64,000 bases of DNA from Mixophyes australis (taxonomy: Eukaryota > Chordata > Amphibia > Anura > Limnodynastidae), in contig JAVHZZ010000003.1 in NCBI GenBank assembly GCA_036250195.1, positions 342,965,875 to 343,029,874 on the forward strand, given 5' to 3'. The notes under the pieces were generated by a model. That model saw nothing but the letters and a program-made list of their open reading frames with translations. It was not told the DNA's origin and made no database searches. Made by a program: the position numbers and the translations under genes. Position 1 is the stretch's first letter; each line of letters opens with the position of its first letter. Below are positions 24,499-32,989 of this stretch, in pieces.

Positions 24499-24627
24499 AG
24501 AAAAAACCAAAAACGGATCCAAAACCAAAAACTAAAAGACGTGAGGGCGGTTTTGCCAAAACCAAAATACGAAGCTAATCCAGATCCAAAACCAAAACCA
24601 AAACACGGGGGTCAGTGAGCGTCTCTA
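24499..24627 (+). mobile_element. hAT-like right terminus with CCAAAACC repeats
   Basis: The segment contains repeated CCAAAACC motifs and ends GGGGGTCAGTGAGCGTCTCTA. Reverse-complemented it starts TAGAGACGCTCACTGACCCC, the kind of end seen on ZBED/Ac-type hAT elements. It lies about 80 bp past the last transposase similarity, so it is probably the 3' terminus of the same element. I found no matching left terminus upstream of the tandem array. Confidence 0.6.
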
Positions 24628-25505
24628 ATATAAAGACGAGTGCTGAGAACTCAGAATTTCTACCTACAGTCAAAATATTATACAGAAGTAGTAGGATGTG
24701 TGTTGTTCCTTATAATATACACATTTTACTGATTAAAAACAATTACATTAGTGCTCGCTGTATGCAGATATTATTTAAAGCCATTTATACATATAAATGT
24801 AGAAATATAAAAGTTCACTGTAATTTAATTTGAAATCATTATTATTTATTAGAGTAGTTTTTTATTACTTTGTACTTATTACCATTTTATACATTTGTGA
24901 GTGACTGTAAAAGCTGCTATAGTTTGGGGTGTGCTTCCTTCATGTATCTCAAAAACAAAATACACTTAAAGTAGGTTAGGTTTTCATTATGTATGTGCTG
25001 TAATTATTGTACTGTGAATTCTTCTAAAAAAAAAGTCCCACAAGGTGAAGAAAATGATGTGTGAAAAAAGTTTAAATTTCTACTTTTAACTTTCAAGTCA
25101 TTACTTGAAGTGATTATACTGAATTTATATGCGATACAAAGCTCATCCCGTTAGAAAGCCAGAAATACACTTAACACTGCTGAATACGTGGATGCATAAA
25201 TTCCCAGAAAGAGAAGTGTCATTAAAACAAAAAAAAAATGTTATAATCTCACACTGTTTTATATATTGCATCTAATTTATTTTTGTAGGTCACATTGCCT
25301 CCATTTTGATAATCTTGCTGTTAAAGGGGACAGGTCGTCACAGGAGTACGCTGGGCTCAATCTGGTCACAGACCCACCGATATTGGAATATTGGGCCACT
25401 TTCAGTATATATGTGGCCCCAAAAATTAGCATGTCCAAGAATGACCCTAAAATCAGCAGATAACACTGTCGATTTACATGAGGAGTCATCTGCAGACCAC
25501 ATTAA
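24628..25505. other. intergenic, no feature seen
   Basis: AT-rich unique sequence after the hAT end. Frames at 25266-25512 overlap one another in different registers and strands and show no domain. Confidence 0.45.
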
Positions 25506-25673
25506 GGGCTAGATTTACTAAACTGCGGGTTTGAAAAAGTGGAGATGTTGCCTATAGCAACCAACCAATCAGATTCTAGCTGTCATTTATTTAGTGCACT
25601 CTACAAAATGACAGCTAGAATCTGATTGGCTGCTATAGGCAACATCTCCACAGTTTAGTAAATATACCCCTAA
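25506..25673. mobile_element. palindromic Harbinger-like MITE, family A, copy 2
   Basis: Near-perfect hairpin: AAGTGGAGATGTTGCCTATA and CAATCAGATTCTAGCTGTCA are mirrored by TGACAGCTAGAATCTGATTG and TATAGGCAACATCTCCA. The ends read GGGCTAGATTTACTAAACTG and CAGTTTAGTAAATATACCCC. The flanks carry TAA on both sides, a 3-bp duplication of the kind Harbinger elements make. It is immediately followed by a family D relic. Confidence 0.88.
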
Positions 25674-25679
25674 GACTCC

Positions 25680-26345
25680 TCATTATTCGCTAACAAATGC
25701 AATGAGCGGATGTATAGATATGTCTTTTGGTGAATATGGGTCTAGGTCCGCTCTGCTCTACTAGACAGAACACTGCAGGATACATCCGATACATGTGAGG
25801 AATGTAAACTCACAAAAGAATGCACAAAAAATAAAAAAGAAATATTCAATTAATGTCATTTGTTAATAATATAGTCATTAATGACAAAAACATTAAAAAA
25901 TAAAAAAAGGTTTTTTTTCACCCCCCCCATAAAATACATTTATTAGGATGTTCTTAATGTCTACTCTACATAAAATGCATTTTTACAGTTGCCCCTGATT
26001 GCAAACACATGTTATAGCATGCATACACAACCGTCATCACTAGTAATCAGCACTTACACATGACCTCTAGGTGGTGCAAGTGATACATCAGAAAACAGGT
26101 ACCTTTGAGATGCTCAAAGCTTAAATTGGGTGCTGCTGCGTGCACTCGAGCTTGGCACGCCCTCACTGTACATTGACTATGTACCTACGATCATTCCTCT
26201 ACCAGTTGTAGTCATGAAATCATAGATCCTCTACGCTCGAACTTAAATTGGACGTTCCTACATCCTCCGGCGTATGCTCCAGTTCTGGGCTTGCGCAAAG
26301 CGATTTTACTTAAAATACGGCATGTATTGTATTGCCGTCCAATAC
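25680..26345 (+). mobile_element. Harbinger-like non-autonomous element, family D, copy 2
   Basis: Collinear with 35566-36242. Shared blocks include GCGGAT near the left, ACTGCAG, TATTCAATTA, GTTAATAATATA, TTTTTACAGTTGC, TTGCAAACACATGTT, CACTGTACATTGACTA and ATTGGA. The GGGCCTGATTCATTAAG termini seen on the 35.6-kb copy are not recognisable here, so the borders are approximate and the left end may have been lost next to the family A insertion. Confidence 0.65.
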
Positions 26346-26406
26346 GATAAGGAAATTCCAGCCAGAAAATGGGCACAATGCTTCTCCGTAGATGTCCCAG
26401 AGACAC

Positions 26407-26475
26407 ATCATCATCATCATCATCATCATTTATTTATATAGCGCCAACAAATTCCGTAGCGCTTAACAGCACACT
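26407..26475. repeat. SINE-tail-like module with (CAT)n
   Basis: A (CATCAT)n run then TTTATTTATATAGCGCCAAC and AAATTCCGTAGCGCTTAACA, the same module as at 60388 and, reversed, at 7184 and 10758. Confidence 0.7.
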
Positions 26476-26740
26476 GAGTTGACTCTTCCCATGAATGAAC
26501 AATCATTAATTCTGTAATGTAGAACTTAGCTCTATAGCATTAAAATATTTCTTTAACTAATAAGCACATATGTTTATATATTTATGAATCTATTTATACC
26601 TTAAGGGTATTTCAATTTTTCAGCGTAAAAATATATACGTAAAGTCCTTGACTTCCCAGACTAGCAGAACTTGATAAAATGAGTTTTAATTGTATTGTAA
26701 TGAGATGCGTTACATGTTACCCTTCAGTTTTTTATTCTTC

Positions 26741-27054
26741 GGGCCAGAGTCATTAAGGAGAGCAAAGCATAAAAAAGGAGTAACTTTGCACCTTTGCAAA
26801 ACCATGTTGCATTGGAGAGGGTGGTTAATTTAAAATGTGGGGGACAGATTTATAGTTGGAGTACGGCATTTCCTAAATCAAATTTAAATTTCAATGTAAA
26901 AATAAAACTATCAACTATTTGTGTGCTACATGACAAACACGGACAGTATTTAACTTATTTGCAAAATAATAAACTAATTTTCACCCCTTGCATTATAACA
27001 TGGTTAGTCCAGGATCAAATTTTCTCCTTTTTTTTGCTTTGCTCTGACTTTTCA
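26741..27054 (+). mobile_element. Harbinger-like MITE, family B, copy 1
   Basis: Begins GGGCCAGAGTCATTAAGGAG, continues AGTAACTTTGCACC and AACCATGTTGCATTGGAG, and later carries TTTATAGTTGGAGTA, AATAATAAACTAATTT and CTTGCATTATAACATGG. It ends in a degraded copy of the inverted terminus (TTTTTTTGCTTTGCTCTG). The 96-codon frame across it is not a gene. Confidence 0.75.
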
Positions 27055-27779
27055 TGCCCTTCATGTCTAAAGGATTACCTTTAGCAGCATTTAGTTGTAT
27101 TGTTTTGTTTTATTTTTATTTAGTCTTTTTCTTTCCCAGGTGCAGCCTTGTTTACATAAAAACCCACCACGGAATTGTGTTTGATGAAAAATAGAAAACA
27201 CATATTTGCTCTATTGGTTGAGTTTATTTTTCATTAGTTATTATGTTTCAAGAATACGTAATAAACTTTACTGCACTATTGTTATTACTGTGTTATTGCA
27301 AATCCTGAACAGGTTGCTACAATGAGTGCGACTACTTTCAGGACACTCTCTTGGGAACTACAGAACATCTAGCATGAAAGCAAAGTTCTGAGAGAAGCAA
27401 AATGCTAAGTGCAGGGCCAATAAATTATAACATTCAAAGTCTGATCATAGAGCACAGAAAACATTTCAGGCATTCGCTAGAGGATGCACATTTTAGGAGT
27501 AAAAAGTTGTTGTAATAGGCTAGAAATTGTTATGACAGTTTAGGGGCGGGGCAAAATTACGCAATGCACTGAGCCCCATCCCCACACGCCTGCCTCCCCC
27601 CCGGATCTCCCGGAGGCCAATGTGCCAAAATTGGCTTGTTTTTTGCAACTCTACTCCAGTGGCTCATTTACCCAGCCCAAATATCCTTTGTTCCAAATAT
27701 ACAGGAAGGCTGTTTGGCAGTGGAATTTGCATATGTTGCACTAGAAACAGACCACACTCGTTAGATAGCTTGGTACATA
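27055..27779. other. intergenic with a partial family C fragment
   Basis: Mostly unique. At about 27540-27640 the sequence GGGGCGGGGCAAAATTACGC, then ACGCCTGCCTCC and GGATCTCCCGGAGGCC resembles the right half of family C hAT-type MITEs (compare 43437-43537). Neither intact terminus is present. Confidence 0.5.
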
Positions 27780-28058
27780 TAATTTATGTAGTACCACTAA
27801 TTCCGCAGCGCTGTACAGAGAACTCACTCACATCAGTCCCTGCCCCATTGGGGCTTACAGTCTAAATTCCCTAACACACACATACAGACTAAGGTCAATT
27901 TTGTTTGCAGCCAATTAACCTACTAGTACGTTTTTGGAGTGTGGGAGGAAACCGGAGCACCCGGAGGAAACCCACGCAAACACGGGGAGAACATACAAAC
28001 TCCACACAGATAAGGCCATTGTTCGGGAATTGAACTCAGGATCCCAGTGCTGTGAGGT
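27780..28058 (-). mobile_element. tRNA-derived SINE, copy 3 (minus orientation)
   Basis: In minus orientation the element runs from CCTCACAGCACTGGGATCC through GTGGAGTTTGTATGTTCTCC and GGGTTTCCTCCGGGTGCTCC to CAGCGCTGCGGAATTAGTGG. It is well preserved in the core and body but lacks the first A-box bases at 28058. Confidence 0.88.
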
Positions 28059-28198
28059 ATTGATGTCATTGTCACATGATAAAGTGATCATGTACTGAAC
28101 GTATATGGAAGGGCAATGAGGATCGTGAATTGCTCCGTTCCCTTAGATATTTGCCCCAATACTGGAACAATCATTTGCAACTTATAAGTCTATAAATG

Positions 28199-28234
28199 AA
28201 ACAAATATGCATGAATGATCATGCATATTTGTTT
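28199..28234. other. perfect 16-bp inverted repeat, 4-base loop
   Basis: AAACAAATATGCATGA, loop ATGA, then TCATGCATATTTGTTT. The palindrome contains ATATGCAT, resembling an octamer-type site, and lies between two SINEs of opposite orientation. No function is shown. Confidence 0.7.
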
Positions 28235-28242
28235 AAGCTATA

Positions 28243-28562
28243 GGCAGCACAGTGGTTAGCATTGTTGCCTCATAGCACTGGGTTCATGAGTTTGATTCTA
28301 GACCAGGGCCCTGTCTGTGTGCAGTTGATATGTTCTCCCTGTGTTACCATGGGTGTCGTCCGGGTGCTCCGGTTTCCTCTCACAGTCCATGGATATACAT
28401 GGTAAGTTAATTGTCCTAAATAATGGAGTTTGTGTGTTAGGGAATTTATTCTGTAGACGTCAAGGGAGCAGGGACTGATGTGAATGGCAACATTCTCTGT
28501 ACAGCGCTGCGGAATATGGTTACGTTATATAAACAACAACAACAATAATAATAATAATATAT
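28243..28562 (+). mobile_element. tRNA-derived SINE, copy 4 (plus orientation)
   Basis: Starts GGCAGCACAGTGGTTAGCAT (A-box-like), then GGGTTCATGAGTTTGATTC (B-box-like). The core CGGGTGCTCCGGTTTCCTCT follows, and the body ends GCGCTGCGGAATATGG with a (CAA)n/(TAA)n tail. It lies 185 bp from copy 3 in the opposite orientation. Confidence 0.88.
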
Positions 28563-29740
28563 GTGGTGTAATGTGCACCATCCATTATCAAATAAATATC
28601 ACAGTATATTGTGCTGCTTCTGTAACCAGTAATTCTCCTTTTTTTGAAGCAGAGACAAATCTAGTAAACAGTTTATAGTCATCTAGTAGTAATAACATAA
28701 CATCTGCCAAGACAGAGGCCCCATGTAGATGCATAGTGCTAGGAATGTGAGATCCTCTCTAGACAACTAATGCTTGACTAGTCATTATATCAGCAGCTGT
28801 GACTGCAGAATTGGAAACAGCTCTTCAGTGCACTCTCAGGCAAAGCTTTTTTGCATACATTTACAGTGGCTATACACACTTCCCTATTAATGTAAATGCT
28901 AAACTAAACAATGTTTCCTCTGCACGGCACACAGTGGAAGAATAACAGGTTACTGAGGAAAAGAAATCTGTATAAAGGAATTTTGACTATTCACAGAATG
29001 CAATCATCCACACTTGTTAGTAGATGCTTGTTCCATTGCAATCATTTCCATTTGAATGTCTTTATCGGATGCATTTATTAAACACATAAAACTAATTCTG
29101 CATATGTATATAGAGGATGTTACTGGATGTACTGTATAACCATCCAACAAATGATTGTCTATAGTTCTCCTAAACAATGTTGATATTGAGCAATGGGGTA
29201 AGAAGTCTCAAATATGCACATTAATACACGTGCTGCAGAGGATGTCTGCTTCACCCTATGGTGACCCTATGGTGACAAAGCACTAAACCAATCAAGGCTG
29301 AGCGCACGGATTCTGGGATCGTTTGATCTCTCCGTTCTGTGCAATGTCGTGCCTGAAATAGACAAAATGCATATAAAGGGATTTACACAATCACAAGGGA
29401 AATTATTAGAGGGAGAGAAATGAGACAAGTGGGACATCCGATATCAATAGACAGAATATGCCTCAGCGATGTCACTGACTCGGGTGCATTCATAGGATAT
29501 ATTCTCACAAATATTGGAAAACATCAATAGCTTTGAAGCTGCGGCACAATGTTACTGGATTTCCAAAATCTGTAACCAGCTCTGTTGACTTATTTTTCTG
29601 TCTCCATGCGCCTGGCCCCATCACTGTGTAATCTTTCCACATCACCAGGCTTGAAATCTCCACTCCAAGTAAATCTACCTGCACTGATTTTACATGGAGT
29701 AGCTTAGGGCAGTTAATGTGAATGTGGGGGCCATCCGTGT
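28563..29740. other. intergenic, no feature seen
   Basis: Unique sequence without open frames of note, repeat copies or terminal inverted repeats that I can identify. Confidence 0.45.
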
Positions 29741-30035
29741 CAGTGGCGCACGCAGGGGGGGTTTCTGAGTCTCTAGAAACCCCCCCCCCCCTGCGCTAAC
29801 TAAGTGGCCACTATAGCTGCACTGTCCTATACAGCAGCCGCGGCGCTGTCAAAGAAGCGTCCGCGGCGGTGCTGTATTGTATACAGCACCGCCGCAGACG
29901 CTTCTTAGACAGCGCCGCGGCTGCTGTATAGGACAGCGCTGGCGAAACGGAGCTGCTCTCTCTCGGGTTTTTTTTTTTTTTTGGGTCGGCGGGGGGAAAC
30001 CCCTCCCCCCCCCGACAATCCTCCTTGCGCCGCTG
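29741..30035. mobile_element. hAT-type MITE with GC-rich hairpin, 295 bp
   Basis: Starts CAGTGGCGCACGCAGG and ends with the complement of CAGCGGCGCAAGGAGG. A large perfect-looking hairpin occupies about 29820-29937: CTGTCCTATACAGCAGCCGC and CGGCGCTGTC are mirrored by GACAGCGCCG and GCGGCTGCTGTATAGGACAG. Runs of C and T lie near both ends. The flanks ATCCGTGT and CGTGTGTG do not align well, so the target duplication is unresolved. Frames on both strands (94 and 67 codons) result from the palindrome. Confidence 0.75.
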
Positions 30036-30672
30036 CGTGTGTGTAGGAGTACTTACGGTCCCCCTACTGACAACCAATAACACTCTACTTAACATTTGAT
30101 GGGTTTATACCCAGAGGAGCGTTTTCTTCTGGCGTCCCTCTGAAGGGACAATTCATGTACAAATGTAGGTGGCATTATAATTAATTTTTGTTGCACTGTA
30201 TAAAGATATATTATGAAAACATGGCATTCCTTACAGCTTCTAATTAATACAGCAGTATCTTGGTTACATACTGTAGTTGAGGTGTGGGGAAATGATTCAT
30301 TTGTCAGAGCTTAGTTTTATCTTCATAAATGAACCTCGGTATATAGTAAAACTATAGATGTGTTTATAGAATATTCCGTGCCTGTGTATTTGTAAATCTT
30401 TGAAAATGTCCATATGGATTTTTATGAACCACTTGATCATTGAATTGCTGGGTAGCACTGAGGCAGTTCTAGGCTTCAGGAAACAGTTGGGTCCTAGAGT
30501 GAGGGGTGGTGCTGGGGTGGCAGAAGTGTTACCCGGCCAAATTTGCTCTATGTGGGTGCTGTCCACAATGGCCAAACCCTTTAACAGTAAGGATAAAACC
30601 CCCGCAACTTGTGAAACATTGAGGCTTCCTGGCTATAAAAGAAAAATAATAAAAAATGTCAGCCAACATATG
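30036..30672. other. intergenic, no gene seen
   Basis: A 120-codon plus frame (30400-30762) and a 92-codon minus frame overlap and run into the next MITE. They show no domain, so I do not call a gene. Confidence 0.4.
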
Positions 30673-31085
30673 GGGCCTGAGTCCTTAAGGAAAGTAAGGC
30701 AAAAAAAAGGAATAAATATTCTCCAGGACAAACCACATTACAATGCAAGGGGTCCAAATTAGTTTATTATTTTACACATAAGGAAAATACTGGCTTCTTT
30801 TTCATCTAGCACACAAATACTGGATAACTTTATTTTTACACTGAAATGTAAAGTTGATCTAGGACATGCTCTATCCCAACTATAAATCTGTCCCCACATT
30901 TTAAATTTACGTCCCCCTCCAGTGCAACCAGGGGCGGGCTGGGCCGGAAGTAATATAAATGTGATGCGTCCGCCTGTGCGGCGTGGGCCCCCCGGGCTGA
31001 CGTCCCGCGCCTGTGTGCAACATGGTTTTGCCCAGGTGCAAAGTTACTCCTTTTTTATACTTTGCTCTCCTTAATGATTTAGGCC
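30673..31085 (-). mobile_element. Harbinger-like MITE, family B, copy 2, with an insertion
   Basis: Reverse-orientation member of the family at 26741, 32683, 47127 and 59203. It starts GGGCCTGAGTCCTTAAGGAA and ends TGCTCTCCTTAATGATTTAG before GCC. Internal blocks include ATTACAATGCAAGGGG, AATTAGTTTATTATTTT and CCCAACTATAAATCTGTCCC. The element is split by the small hAT-type insertion at 30929-31013. Confidence 0.8.
30929..31013. mobile_element. 85-bp hAT-type micro-MITE nested in family B
   Basis: Starts CAGGGGCGGG and ends CCCGCGCCTG, a 10-bp inverted repeat with one mismatch. It is flanked by AGTGCAAC (30921-30928) and TGTGCAAC (31014-31021), an 8-bp duplication with one mismatch. Other family B copies are continuous at this point (GCAACATGG), so the uninterrupted state is visible within the window. 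Confidence 0.85.
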
Positions 31086-31799
31086 TTATATTGCTTTGCT
31101 TTTTAAATGTAAGTTTATTTTAGAGACATGCAATCTTTAACAACATCAAATACATATAATTTTAGATAAGTAAAAGTGGAGAGCTTTCCCTTGTATATAT
31201 AAAGAAATATACAAATTATATATTTTTTTATCTTGTTTATGTGAACCTAAAAATACATATATAATACAAGTATACTTTACAAACAGCTACAGTCAGCTAA
31301 TAATGTTTTTAAATTTAAATTATTTTCCGCAAGGCATATTAATCAACTATAAACAACTGCATATGTCAAGAGAGCCGTTAACTGACATTTATGAAAAGTG
31401 GAAATTTGAGCAAATGCTTTTGGGTCTATAGAACAGGTATTTCATTTGCTCCTCTCTCAACAGTTTTTTAATGCATATTATTCAGCTCAGTAAGACACAG
31501 CTTTTGATATATAGATGTATAAATCAGAAATTGTGACTTTTTTGAATGCCATAATAATGTGCAATACAATCACATTTCTGCCTTCTATGTATTGACCTTA
31601 ATGTTAGTCATTAATCTAACAATGAATTAGTGCAGAAATTTAAGTCATATCAGTATACAGATGGCTATTTATAAAAACATGTGCAAAAGAATAATGAGTT
31701 TAACACATTAGAACCGATCAACTGATATTATTCTAGTAGTGGTTACAAAATGAAAGCAAACATCTAAATTGTTGCTTTGGTTATATTCACCAAATACAC
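31086..31799. other. intergenic, no feature seen
   Basis: AT-rich unique sequence with no recognised repeat or gene. Confidence 0.45.
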
Positions 31800-32252
31800 C
31801 AGCAATGGGCAACAGACGGCCCGCCAAGTACTCATCTGCCTCACAGCCAGTCAGTCTATTCCCGAGGGTATATTTATTAAGCTGCGGGTTTGAAAAAGTG
31901 GAGATGTTGCCTATAGCAACCAATCAGATTCTAGCTGTCATTTTGTAGACTGTACTAAATAAATGATAACTAGAATCTGATTGGTTGCTATAGGCAACAT
32001 CTCCACTTTTTCAAACCCACAGCTTGATAACTTTAGCCCACAATCTTATTCTGTGCTTTAGCAGTGAACAAGGCGGACCGGGGGCAGCCGACTACTGTGA
32101 CACGTGATCTCACGTGATGCAGGGAGGTCACGCTGCTTAGCGGAGGAGGAGGGAGTGCAGTGGGCTCTCCTACCTTACTTAGTGTAGCCCTTTGGAAGGT
32201 TGGAGGGCCACAGATGCGGACCTGCAAGAAGACCGTGTTGCCCATAGTGCTC
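31800..32252. mobile_element. hAT-like element interrupted by a family A MITE
   Basis: The left end CAGCAATGGGCAACAGACGG matches the fragment at 11775. The right end GTGTTGCCCATAGTGCT contains the inverse of ATGGGCAACA. A segment AGGTTGGAGGGCCACAGATG lies near the right end. The palindromic MITE at 31866-32039 sits inside it. Flanks (AAATACAC and CTAAACAC) match only at 5 of 8 positions, so the right border is approximate. Confidence 0.6.
31866..32039. mobile_element. palindromic Harbinger-like MITE, family A, copy 3 (nested)
   Basis: The hairpin GAAAAAGTGGAGATGTTGCC with CAATCAGATTCTAGCTGTCA is mirrored by TAACTAGAATCTGATTGG and GGCAACATCTCCACTTTTTC. The ends read GGGTATATTTATTAAGCTG and CAGCTTGATAACTTTAGCCC. 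It is inserted in the hAT-like relic 31800-32252, so it is the younger of the two. Confidence 0.88.
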
Positions 32253-32479
32253 TAAACACCGCATAACATCGCAGTGAGTATGTGAAGCCATTTGGGTTTG
32301 TGAAACATAATTGGTGGACCCAAATTTGACACTGGGAAAACCAAACAATTTAAGCAGTACCTGGAATGTTATGCGGTGTTTGGGCTGAATTATTTTGATT
32401 GTACATTATGTTCAGGTGTGATTTGTTTGTCCATTTAATAAAAAGCATTAAAGGATAAACCTTATTTTTGAGTATACTA

Positions 32480-32498
32480 CTACTGTTACTACTACTGC

Positions 32499-32540
<42 letters not shown>

Positions 32541-32600
32541 CATAACAACAATAATAATAATGATAACAACAACAACAATAAAAATAAATGGCTACTAATA
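32480..32600. repeat. (TAA)n microsatellite, compound
   Basis: (ACT)n-like sequence followed by about 20 TAA units and (AAC)/(AAT) variants. The Tyr/Ser-rich minus frame across it is not a gene. Confidence 0.95.
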
Positions 32601-32682
32601 ATATATAATTATGGATACATAACAAGTTTGCACATTTGATCAGTAATTAGTAAATTGATATAAGCACAATTATGAACCTATA

Positions 32683-32989
32683 GGGCCTGATTCATTAAGG
32701 AAAGTAAAGCAAAAAAAGAAGTAACTTTGCACCTTGGCAAAACCATGTTGCATTGGAGGGGGAGATAAATATAAAATGCGGGGACAGATTTATAGTTGAG
32801 TAGGACATGTCCTAGATCAGCTTTAAAATTCAGTGTACAAATAAAGCTATCAAGTACTACTTGAACAAACAGCCTATATTTATCTTATATTATCTTAATA
32901 ATAAACTAATTTGCACCCCTTGCATTGTAACATGGTTTTGTCCAGGAGCAAACTTACTCATTTTTTTGCCTTACTTTTCTTAATGAGCC
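32683..32989 (+). mobile_element. Harbinger-like MITE, family B, copy 3
   Basis: Begins GGGCCTGATTCATTAAGGAA, then AGTAACTTTGCACC and AACCATGTTGCATTGGAG, and ends CTTTTCTTAATGAGCC. The termini form an imperfect inverted repeat of about 30 bp. It is the best preserved member together with the 47.1-kb copy. No coding capacity. Confidence 0.85.

Noticed and set aside
30400..30762. 120-codon plus-strand open frame
   Set aside because: Its 3' third lies inside a family B MITE and an overlapping minus frame is also open. No domain.
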